Of a DNA stretch of 64,000 bases, positions 12,029-24,678 are shown piece after piece (the first letter of the stretch is position 1; each line of letters begins with the position of its first letter). A program made the translations under genes and the position numbers. Below the pieces are notes generated by a model, which saw only the letters and a program-made list of their open reading frames with translations, was not told the origin of the DNA and did not search any database. This DNA comes from Phycomyces nitens (taxonomy: Eukaryota > Mucoromycota > Mucoromycetes > Mucorales > Phycomycetaceae), in NCBI GenBank assembly GCA_022702545.1, contig JAHRBC010000002.1, forward strand, positions 5,890,001 through 5,954,000, in the 5' to 3' direction.

Positions 12029-13786
12029 CTATAGAAAATATTCTGTTTTTTGGTAGGGTTGGTCGGTTGGACTGGTCAGATTGCCCAGAACCTCTTCATC
12101 TTCAACACTATCCAAGCCCTGGCCTCCATGGAGCCGGTAGATGTGTTTGAAGCATTTAATCAAGGTCTGTAGACCCAAGAGATATCCTGCATCAGGACCA
12201 GTTCCACCATTTGCCGGAGGATAATTGAATTCCTCACGATTGGTTTGCTGGTCCAGAGATGTCAGACATCCAGCAAAATCAATGATCCGGATATCAATCT
12301 TGCGGTTATTTTGGCTGTCTCCGTCATAGATGATCAAGAGAGAAGAAGAGTAGAATCGATAGCCTTCTAGGGATCGAATTACTCTCGAGAGGACATGTAG
12401 TTTGCGTACAAGGATGGGTATGTGATGAATCTGGCATCCATTGCCATTGTCCAGAAACGAAGTGAGGGATTCGCAAAAGGAGTGTGGATCGAGGTCTCGT
12501 CCATAGTACTTGTCCTGAAAGTAAAACTCATTCTGGTCTGCTCTATACACCTATATACACTTGCATCAATTCGATACAGAACTTGTGAGATTTGCTTGGG
12601 ATATGGAAATACCCTAGCCATGTTAACTTGCCTGCATTCCACACACCCGAACGCCCAATTCCCGACTCGTCGACCGTGCACATTTTCTCGACTGGCTCTC
12701 CTTTTTGGACTGAGTGGCATACACGCCGTACTGACGAGTGCCCATCTTGAGATCCAATACGCAAGGGAACCTTACACCATCAGTAAGGTCTTCGATAAGA
12801 ATAAACTGCTTGACGGTCTCCTTGCCAACAGATTGGGCACGCATTTTCTGTAGGTCGCGCTCATAGACCTGGACAGACCAAGGGTTCGTAGGTTTCTGCC
12901 AGCTACTGGACAGACACAAGGATTGTGGAAAGGGACTCGACCCTTTATTTTCTGGTGTCTGTGAAGAAGAAGAAGAAGAAGAAGAGATAAGAGCAGAATA
13001 ATCACGGTTATCATGACCATAATCACCATTGAGTCGCTTTGGTTTGATGTCTGCTTCAGACTCTTGACCTTTCTCTTTTTCAGATTTCGATCGCTTGAGA
13101 GATGGGAGGGAAAGGGTATTGGGACAAGACAGTTTCGACAGACGAGGCGAATGAGGAGCAGATGCGGTCAGCTTAGTATGGCGTGGCTGGAGTATGACGC
13201 TGTCAATTGAATGACATCTAGTGTCATCTTTAATCAAAGAAGGAACAGGTTGATCTGGGAGGGGTGAGAGATTGGATCTATTCCAGACATCGACTGCCTT
13301 GAGCCGTTCAAGGAGAGCATCGGGTGTGAATACTTCCCTGAGGACCTGTTCTTGAAAGGACTTTGTGGCAGCAGGCCTGGGTCGATTCGATGATATGTTG
13401 TTGTGGTCTTGTGTGTTACAGGATCTCCAGTCGCGTAAAAGATTCTCATTCTGGTCAAACATGACCTCTGGCAAGAAAGAGTGAACGGAATGGTTAGCTC
13501 TGTAAGTGACATTGAGTACACCCAAGTAATGGGATATAAATGGCAACAATTGAGGATGGTTGGCATCAAAGTGCTCGTAGACCTCTTGTTCCTTTTTCGA
13601 CACGGGTTTGCAAATCGCTCGTTTGGAGAAGCGAAACAGTGAGGCGTGTCCTCCAACTTGGTTATAAAATGGTAAGAGAGGTAATGAGGTCGTGATTTTC
13701 GTCGGATCAAAGTAAGGCTTTTCTGGGCCACAAAAGAGAGCTTCATCATCTTGTTGATCATTGGCAATTGGCCATTGATTCATCAT
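12029..13786 (-). CDS. KCS1: Inositol hexakisphosphate kinase
   Basis: IP6 kinases phosphorylate inositol hexakisphosphate to the pyrophosphate IP7, a regulator of phosphate, energy and vacuolar homeostasis. Two exons, 13786-12632 and 12550-12029, give about 558 aa. The catalytic signature PxxxDxKxG is present as PCVLDLKMG and is followed by GTRQYGV. The SLL motif appears as [10 protein letters not shown] and the IDF motif as RIIDFAGC. An N-terminal block ([22 protein letters not shown]) matches the usual start of the fold. A Ser-rich, poorly conserved insert of about 200 residues separates it from the catalytic part. The start could be either of two adjacent ATGs (13786 or 13783). The single intron has a GC donor (12631-12630), which is required to keep the frame. 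Confidence 0.95.
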
Positions 13787-14122
13787 GTAATATATTATGA
13801 TATGATTTTTATAATACAAAAAAATAGTTTTTTGGTTTGTATGTCTTTATGGCTTGAATAGAAAGATATCTTATAGTCTGGTACAAGGTATATAGAGACA
13901 ATGGTAAAGAAACGATTACAATCCTAAAGGCAGAAAGAGCAACAGTCGATAATTATTTCCAAACCAAAAAAAAAACAAAAAAAAACTCTTTATTGCACAC
14001 TATAAAAATAACAAATTCGCGTCACATTGAAGAATCTGATTATGAGTTATTTGGACTGTTTGGCATTCGATCTGATAACCAACATAAAGATCACAACCTC
14101 TTGGTTCGACTCTCTATATGAT
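13787..14122. other. Intergenic between KCS1 promoter and PHAF1 3' end
   Basis: No gene is seen. A poly-A tract sits at about 13964-13986. This stretch should hold the KCS1 promoter and the PHAF1 terminator, both for minus-strand genes. Confidence 0.45.
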
Positions 14123-16362
<2,240 letters not shown>

Positions 16363-19159
16363 TAGGGTGTTGTTTAAAGAAATGTTTCTGATGGTGGTTT
16401 GGCGTATGAGAAGAAAGAAAAAAGGATAAATCCCAAAAGAAAAAGAAAAATGAATTTAAAATCCCAAAAGATAGAATTATGGTGAAATTGTGATTCTGTG
16501 AATTGTGATTTCAATATTACAGACTCTAGGTGATGAAAACTACACTTTGGTTGGCAATGATGATAAGGCAATGATGATAAGGCAATGTTATTAAGATGTC
16601 GTTTGTATAAAGCTACTTGTTATATATGGAGTCTATGGCAGCTATACTATCTGACCGCAGTCAAGTGTGTCCAGATGGATATTTAAAGGGATTACCCTTG
16701 TGGCCAACCCGTGGGACAAATTTATTCCTGATTTTAGCCAATAATAATGCTTGCAATGGGAGGAGTAGAACTGATTAGTGGGTGGCATTAAAGGACGTCA
16801 GCTGTCACCCAGCAGGACCTACTGGTTGGATAATCAGCTGCCAAGACAACCGTTGGGTCAATGGTTTACCTCTTTAGTATGTAGCATTGGGTGTCTTGTA
16901 GAATGTTCGGATATGCTGAATAAAAAGGTTGGAAACCAAGCACAATTGAGCCAGATTGATATTGTTTGATTTAAGCTCGTCTGGCGTTGTTCCGAGAAAT
17001 CAAGGAGTTCAGAATGTATTGCCTCGATTGAAGCCGAAAGATAAGGAGCCCAGAATAGGGGGGGTAATGGTTGATTCAAATCAATGGGTTTGCACCATAA
17101 TTTATTTGATATTTCAATGTGCATACATTATATCTCTGTTATTAAGATAAGGAATCCTGGCCCCCTTGCAACAATCAATATGTTTATAGGCATGCTCACC
17201 AGAGAGCTTTAGGAATTTATTCAAAGTATTTGAATATTGAAACCAAAATCATGACTATAGATTATAGTCAATAACCCCATTCTATCCTGAGCCATCATTA
17301 CAAGATATTTGCATATATTCATTTCCAACTGTTTCTTGCATTTTGTCTTGCCAAACAGAAAAATATTTAATCAGCCTCGATTGATCAAAATGCCTCGCAT
17401 TGTAATATCCATTGCAGACTCTACAATATGCATTTACCAAATATCTACAATTATTTTAAAATCTGTCCTGTCAACAAACAAGTACAAATATATATATATA
17501 TATATATATGTAGATGTTCATTACAGGCAGCCTTGGCTATAGTTACTTGCTAGGTATTCTATCAACCGTCTCATTTTATAGCCATCTCTTTGTTGTTGTT
17601 GTTGTTTTTTGGTATCTTTTGAGCAAATAATTGAGAATATACTTTAATGTTCTCTATATCTTGACAAACTATGAGAGTCTATGATTGTCTATTCAGATAC
17701 ACATAAATTACCACGGCTTAGTCTTTGGGCCAAATGTAACTATTAATTCATATCGTTCAAGACATACTTTATTTTCTCTCATTTTTTTTACCATGCCATA
17801 CAATATACCACGAGGACTCACGCTTGCACTACAAAGAATTAAATGGCAAAATATCTCTCTACGTGGGAATAAATAGCCTTGATTGATATATATATATATA
17901 TGATTTAGATGGGTTTATTAAATTCATAGTCTTGGCTTCCTTGGAGGACATGAGATTATCTTTACATTGTAAACAACGATAGTCCCACCTACTCTAATAT
18001 TTTAGTGGAAACATTTCAATGGCGTTTGTACGTCTTTAAGGAGTTTATTTGTATCACAATTGAGCTAGAGTTAAAATGGCAGTTAAATATGACTACATTG
18101 AAGATTTCTCACAAGTATATGTCAAACGTGTACCATTGCGTAGTCCATTATTTGGATCCAGGTTAATTGGTTTTACAGACCAGTCAATATTGAACCATTG
18201 ATAAAGATTATTTGTCAAGCCAACAGCATATTAATATTAATATTATATGGTACTTGGGTCTACAGTCAACAGACATAGAGTCCTTTGCTACAGTATCCAA
18301 CATTGCTCTCATTCAATGCCAAAGACTGTTCTTTTTTGTTGTGCTTCATTGGCAGCCTAGGTTTATTTTCTGTAATAAACGATTAAAAGTCTAATCACCC
18401 GAGTGGCTTCTGTTTTTCTATAGTCAATCACAATAATACTAAAAACTTGAGCTGATTCTAGGCTACACTTGGATTATCTCGACATCATTTGCCGTTTGGT
18501 CTAATTTGCTTTGGATCTAGGTTGGCTTTAAAGAAAAGGAGCAATCGAAATTCCTGATGTATTTTTACAATTGTTTGTACATGTAATATTAGCATGTTTG
18601 CCAACTGCTAGAAAGGATATTTAAATGGTAAATAAAGTCTTGGCTTCAGTAGACCCTACTATCATATTTTACATATGCTACATATATATTGTATTCTGAT
18701 TATTGGGGTTCAACGATTATTAATTATTTTAAAAACATATACATTCTAATGGTGAAGTGTTTGCCAAGTATAAAGTATCCCAAAAAACACTGGTCGTCGA
18801 AACATTCTGGCTCGCCATAAATGCAATCGCTACAAAAATACATCACAATATCTTGTCATCAAACACAGGGTCTACTCTCTTCTCCGTAATATCTCTCCTC
18901 GACGACCTAATCATGTACATTTTCTAAGTCTGTCCAATCTGACCAAGATCGACTGTCCGTGCGCACTTTTATTCCCCTGGCAGGGGAGTACAGCTAAAAC
19001 TATACGGTGGGGTTGAGACACATAAAAGTATGTTTATAAAAGATATAAACAATTACCCGCCAAGGTACCAGACCCCCTCAATACGACGACGAGTGGTTGG
19101 CCGCCCTTCCTCTTCATAGCCTGGGGTAATTCATTTATGGGCCTGTTTTTATCTCGGCC
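16363..19159. other. Gene-poor stretch before accessory island A
   Basis: About 2.8 kb without a supported gene. It holds (TA)n tracts (17490-17510, 17888-17902) and short open frames with no family signature. The part next to the island (about 18760-19150) has protein-like fragments on both strands that I could not assign, so it may be a further transposon relic. Confidence 0.4.
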
Positions 19160-20060
19160 ACTGCACTGAGTGGGAGAAATTAAAGAAGCATTTTATATTC
19201 TGAAAGACTTTAAAAAGAAAGCATCACTTATTCGTACATCAAAAAAGATTGCGAAAAATGTAATGAGTATAGAAATTTCAGAGTGGATACAAAAGAGCTT
19301 TGTCTTTCAAAACATATAATAATATTGATTACTTATTAATATTTTGTTGGACCACCTTTGGCATCTATGACTGCCCTGCACCTTTTATGCATACTAGAAA
19401 TTAGGTCTTTCAAGTATTCACTGTGAATACACCTCCATTCCCTCTCCAGAGCATGTCTAACATAATATAAGCTATAAAGTTATATATTCTGGACCTGAGT
19501 ATTTTGGAAATATATTCTCAAAGATGCTCAATTGAATTAAGAGCAGGGCTTTTGACTGGCCAGTCAGATAAAAGGTTCAACCGGTGCTGCTTCTCCCGCA
19601 TCATTTCCGTTTTACTCACATTATAGCTAGCGTTGTCCTCTTCTTATTTTAAGCGTCTCCAACTTGCCTTTTCCTTAAATATAACAAGAGACATAATATA
19701 TCCCTCTTCCAAGGTCTGAATGTACTTTTTGGAATCCATTTTTCCTGGCACAAATTTTAGATTTCTGGTACCCTTGCCAAATATACATCCCCAAGCCATT
19801 ACAGAATTATCTCTAAACTTTATAATTGGTGAGGTAAAAGTGGATAAAATACCAGTTCTGATGTAGGTGTGGAGGTAGACTTTCTCAGAACTAACATTGT
19901 CTGTATTGGACCCTTCATGGTCTCCCAAAAAATCTCTTTTTTTTGTCCCTCTATGTAAGATTCAGTAATCTTTTTTTGTTCTCAATTCTTTTGGGTAAGC
20001 CAATTTTTCTGTAATAATAAAGTACTCTTGTTACAACAAGCTTGCTACCATTGAAAGTAT
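19160..20060 (-). mobile_element. Truncated Tc1/mariner element, copy A
   Basis: The left end (CACTGAGTGGGAGAAATTAAAG...) matches ends at 33990 and, more loosely, 38696. The minus strand then carries a decayed transposase. The DDE region at 19644-19928 includes FRDNSVMAWGCIFGKG, NLKFVPGKMDSKKYIQTLEEG and an upstream SEKVYLHTY block. The N-terminal helix-turn-helix breaks off near 20055, about 100 nt from the 3' end of the F-box gene. No right-hand terminal repeat is present. Many stops and frameshifts show it is inactive. Confidence 0.8.
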
Positions 20061-20155
20061 AAATATTGGGTATTCATAATCAGTTTAATTAGAGAAAAAT
20101 AATTGAAATCTGAAATGTCAATCAAAAAATAATACACCTGATTAAATTTTACTTT

Positions 20156-21976
20156 TTATTCCATACTATCATCATGTAATATTTTGATACGAATAATATG
20201 GCTCTTGACAGATTTAAACCGAAATATCAAAACACCATTTTGCAAATCTTTTTTCCAGAATCTTCTTTGTACAAAACCATAGTCATCTTCTTTAATGTCT
20301 CTCCGCCATTTTCCACGCTTCCTTCTGCGATCAAAGTCTTCCAGATATCTCTGACAAAATTCGATATCACGTTTTCCAAGCTCCCATTTCAAAACCTTTT
20401 TTTTTCTGTTTGTTCTGGCACAGTACACATGATACCAGTTTATTCGAGATGGCTGTTGAGTTGTTTGCAATATATCATTGTCGTTTTCCATCTGTTCAAT
20501 CATGTAGTGTTTGGGAAAGGATCGGGGATCATTTATCAATCCATCCGTAAAGGTAAATACAAATGTATCCAGATTTGTCATTGTCATGTCGAAAATCATT
20601 TTTACAGTTTCATAATTATCTTCATCATTATAATTTTTATAAAAAAATTGACCATAGTAAACATCAATGAGTGACACATGTTTTAGTTGGCTGCAATGGA
20701 TGGATAGATAGTGAAGGGCGGCGTTGGTGACATGTGAATTTTTTATTGTCAGTTTCTGTAAAGGATGCGGAGTGTATGTGTGCGGATTGGTTGAGAGATA
20801 AAAAGAGACATCTTCGACAGATAATGAGCGCAAGGCTGGGAAGCACTCCAAGGTTGTATCTGCGTCAATTCGGGGCCAACGGTTTCCTTTTATGCATAGT
20901 GTGACTAGTCTTGGGCAAACAGCAAAAAGTATTGTTTTACTATAATCTCCAAAGTCAATCTTCAAAAACTTTAATGATTCGGAAATAGGCTGTATACATC
21001 CGTTTACACAATCCACATCCATATTCGTATCATCGTGAGAATTTAGGTCAACGTGTTCGATCTTTGTGCCAAAGTGTCTGAGAGTTTCAAAGAATATAAA
21101 CAGTAAATACATATTCTCAAATCTAAGCGTTGTAACTGCCATTTTTAAGCAAGGAAAAAACTGGTCGAGTGTTGAAAGCAATTGAAGGTCTGCTTGGTAT
21201 TTTTGAGGACTATAATCAATTGGATGACGCGTGGATGGCTCAGGAAATTTTTGAGAAGTGAAATGTCGTAGACTTGGATATTTTGATGCAAAGTAGAATA
21301 ACCAGTAAGTGCCAATGCTATCATTAAATTCTATTCTTGTCATGGTTTGTGCTGGCTCGACTGCTTTGATGCTTTCAATTTCGTCTGTTGTTATTGGCTT
21401 GAAACGGAAATTGTGCTCTAGATAATCCAATCGTGGCAGATGTTTGTGAAGAGATTCAGAGTCATTCCATGAAAGGGTGTATTGTTTAAAATGATAATAT
21501 GGTTGGTAAAGTCCAAGATGAACAAGACAAGGCAATACTGACAGATTCCTTAATAGACTCTGCAAGAATACTGTTTCAGATTTAAGGTCCAAAGATACTT
21601 TCAGATACGTCAACGACTGCCAAAGACTCCAGTCCAATCCGTCTGAAATAAAGGATACACATGGTATATAATCATAGAATTCAAGATATCTTATCTCTGG
21701 GAGCGATCGCTGAAGTTCCAAAAGACTTTCATTGTCTTTCAACCAAACGCCATCAAATACCACTGCCCATACACGGTGCGCATTAATCAAAAGTGATTTG
21801 TTGTAAACAAATGTGTTGATATCCATTCCGTCCTTGCCAATCTTCAAACTTCCCCAATAGGCGTCTAGAAATGGTTCTTTCCAATGTTTGCAGACGAGTG
21901 CACAATGAGGTCGATCATCTTTGCTAACATGCGTTCCAATATACGAGAGAATATTAGGTGGTAATGTTGATGCCAT
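20156..21976 (-). CDS. F-box protein, copy A (606 aa)
   Basis: An intronless frame. The N-terminus is an F-box (LPPNILSYIGTHVSKDDRPHCALVCKHW, residues about 5-35), the part that binds Skp1 in SCF ubiquitin ligases. The remainder has irregular leucine-rich segments such as LEYLEHNFRF and CPRLVTLCIKGN, consistent with an LRR substrate-binding solenoid. The C-terminal 90 residues are basic (FDRRRKRGKWRRD). A near-identical-length paralogue lies at 35823-37628, and homology continues into the upstream DIRS-like sequence. The gene is open over its full length while both neighbouring transposons are decayed, which suggests it is or was recently functional. The substrate is unknown. Confidence 0.85.
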   Translation of the reverse strand: MASTLPPNILSYIGTHVSKDDRPHCALVCKHWKEPFLDAYWGSLKIGKDGMDINTFVYNKSLLINAHRVWAVVFDGVWLKDNESLLELQRSLPEIRYLEFYDYIPCVSFISDGLDWSLWQSLTYLKVSLDLKSETVFLQSLLRNLSVLPCLVHLGLYQPYYHFKQYTLSWNDSESLHKHLPRLDYLEHNFRFKPITTDEIESIKAVEPAQTMTRIEFNDSIGTYWLFYFASKYPSLRHFTSQKFPEPSTRHPIDYSPQKYQADLQLLSTLDQFFPCLKMAVTTLRFENMYLLFIFFETLRHFGTKIEHVDLNSHDDTNMDVDCVNGCIQPISESLKFLKIDFGDYSKTILFAVCPRLVTLCIKGNRWPRIDADTTLECFPALRSLSVEDVSFYLSTNPHTYTPHPLQKLTIKNSHVTNAALHYLSIHCSQLKHVSLIDVYYGQFFYKNYNDEDNYETVKMIFDMTMTNLDTFVFTFTDGLINDPRSFPKHYMIEQMENDNDILQTTQQPSRINWYHVYCARTNRKKKVLKWELGKRDIEFCQRYLEDFDRRRKRGKWRRDIKEDDYGFVQRRFWKKDLQNGVLIFRFKSVKSHIIRIKILHDDSME

Positions 21977-21977
21977 T

Positions 21978-22010
<33 letters not shown>

Positions 22011-22149
22011 TAATAAAATAAAATATAAAGTGTTTTATACCTTTTCTCTTGTCAAACGTAGTACTATTTATTTTAAGCCACCTTATATATATCTTCCAAG
22101 TATTCTTACTTTTACAAGCCATTGCTATCGAATTGCTAATGATTATATA

Positions 22150-24090
22150 ACTGCCTTTGGTTTTGATGTCATTTTAAGCCATACATCTATTCTTTACCTT
22201 GAATACCAAACCTCACATTCATGGATATATTTAAATATTCTTGTGTATCTACATGAGACACTGTATCCACAAACAATATATACTTGGCATATTTATAACA
22301 TTATGGTTCCTACAGTTACAGCCACTTGGATAGTGTACAGTTAAGAATCTTAATGTTGGCTCCACTTTATCTATTGTGATGGTGTTTTCCGCTTGAAAAT
22401 ATATTGAATGGGCAATCAATGTGTTTGAAGAGTCTTGATTGGTAGGCTTGTAGTAGAATGTTTCTAATGTCTTGGAGTTTATACTCTACCCTGCATGTTC
22501 TGATTTCTCTATAAGTAACTTGATCTAGTTTGACAAGGTGGACAGATGAATTGAAGGGACTTGTTTGGAATTGTTAATAAAGGCCAAGAATACTGTATGG
22601 TCCAGAGGTAGATTATCCCGTAATTCAGAAGTTTTCAAAACAAATAAACATAATACATTGAGGCCCTTGTATATGGTTGGATTTAGTTGAGGATGTTGCT
22701 TTGAGCATTATTGATCAGACCATATTTACGCCTTGTGTCGTTGATAGCGTCCAAATGGATAGGGAAACTTTCTTGGATATCTTCATGACAATTAGGTCTT
22801 GTAAGTTATTTCTCAATATCATCAGGTACAAAAACTGACTGGTCCAAAAGGGGGTCACCAATACTACTTGTTGGATCCTTTGTTTCTTGAGTTAGTGTAT
22901 GACCTTTGGAATCAACTTCCACGGGGGTTCAAGTACATTCCCTTTTTGAGCTACCTTTGTTGAAATGCATCTTGTTTCTCGGCCAGAGGATCCGAGTGAA
23001 GACTCCGATATCTCTTAAGCTAGTTGTTGTGGTACACTCCAAAGACATCCATTCTCAGTGGGTCACACTGTTTTTATATTTGTAGGAACAACTTCTTGGG
23101 AATTGGTTGTTCGTAGAGAGGAATCTGTTTACCGGGCAGTTGGTCGGTCATGGAGTTCTCGAACCCAACAGTTTTTTGGCAGGCTACTCTTATATGGTGT
23201 TTGTTGCAAAGACCTTGAATCATCACGGCAAGTCCTTGTAGCTAAAAAATATTCTGTGCCACTAAACCTGGTTTTGTATTTGAGTGCTGTAGTGCTGTCT
23301 ATAAAAACCTTTATTGTGCAGTTTTCTAATCTTGTGGCATGCATCTTCAAGGCATAATATATTGCATCAACTCGCAAACGTTTATGAATGCTGTCTTGTC
23401 TCGGGTGTTCCAGAACCCAAATGTATCTATCATTAGCGAGCTCACTCCCTATCATGTGCCTAAATTATCGGTGTAGATGATGATTTGTGGCGTTGGTGCT
23501 ACTAGAAATAGGATCGGGAGACCGTTCTTGGAGGATACGGACTCCTTCATTTAGTTGAATTTCTGTCGACTCTGTGGTGATAGATGACAAGGCGTCTCCC
23601 AGCTTTGATGGTTGAGGCGCAGACTTCAGGATAGATCTCGTTGTAGATGGCAAATATGGAGAAGAGCTTCGCCTATGACTGGGATCATGGATGTCACTTT
23701 CCCTAACAGACTGGCTATCCATCTTCACGAGTGTTGGGTTGGTCAAGAGGCTTTCTGGATCCTTTGTAGCATCTTGACAATCTTTGGAACCGGCACTGTA
23801 ATCTTCATCTTCTTGGTATTGAACTGAGAACCAAAGAGCTTTTGGCTGACATGGGTTGGATAAACCCCCCTTTTTTTTCTGTCTTGATAAAGTATCCTAA
23901 AGATTATAGATATATAGTTACTTCTTGCGGCTGATTTGACTAATTCTTCTTTTGACTTTGACAGCATGCAAATGTCATTGAGATAATATACTAGGCGGAT
24001 ACTTTGTTGACGCAACGGTTCTACGGCATACCGCCTTGGGTTTGCAAAAAAAAAACAATCATAGAGCCACATTGAGACCAAAAAATCGAG
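22150..24090 (-). mobile_element. DIRS-type tyrosine-recombinase retroelement relic
   Basis: Reading down the minus strand: a reverse transcriptase piece with VYYLNDICMLSKSKEEL (active-site YxDD altered to YLND) and VPVPKIVKMLQRI (23743-24081); an RNase H-like piece with AIYYALKMHATRLEN and VFIDSTTALKY (about 23300-23450); the downstream block with NSMTDQLPG, KGMYLNP and VTPFW (about 22840-23200); and finally a recombinase C-terminal trace with LETFYYKPTNQ (about 22440-22470). This order (RT, RNase H, tyrosine recombinase) is that of DIRS elements. The copy is full of stops and frameshifts and lacks the histidine/arginine part of the recombinase. It ends about 170 nt upstream of the F-box start, on the same strand. 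Element boundaries are approximate. Confidence 0.78.
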
Positions 24091-24678
24091 TGCACAATAC
24101 TAATAAACTTTGGCTTTGTTTTTAAAGACGAAATACTTTTTGAGATGTTGGGTGTATGAAATCACAATATATGCATCTTTTTGGAAAGTTCCCTCAAGGC
24201 AGAAACACCCTTTTATTTATTTTTGAAATGCCTGCGTTGGATATGTTGGTTTAGTCTTTGGCAGTTCAGGATCGGTTCCATTTTTTTTTTTTGGTTTTCT
24301 CTTGGTTACTCCATGATGCCGTGGCTTTGAAAGATGTACGGAAATCAAGATTTTATTAAAATCAAGAAAAAAAGGCGTGGTTCTGAGAACACTTTTCACA
24401 TTAGATAAAGTATAGTCAACAACGATTGCTTTATAAACTACCCTCAACCTATATATATATATATATATTCTTTATTATTTCTTAATTTCCCTTTGCCAAC
24501 TTTTATTCTTTCATGTTTCAATTTTCTTTTTTGTTTGTTCAAAAAAAAAGGGGGGGTAATTTTGATTCGTCCAAAAAAAAACCCAAAAATCGTAAGTAGA
24601 AACACTATACACTGTAATAATTCCATCGCAGAACAAATTTATCAATTCTCCTTTTTAGCCCCAATCTCTTAATGAGCA
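24091..24678. promoter_or_regulatory. Upstream region of the kinase gene
   Basis: No gene is seen. Low-complexity tracts dominate: poly-T near 24282, (TA)n near 24452-24470, and poly-A/poly-G near 24541-24556. It must contain the promoter of the plus-strand kinase gene starting at 24679. Confidence 0.4.

Noticed and set aside
12422..12853. 143-codon plus-strand frame within the IP6 kinase locus
   Set aside because: Antisense to the conserved catalytic exon; no motif of its own.
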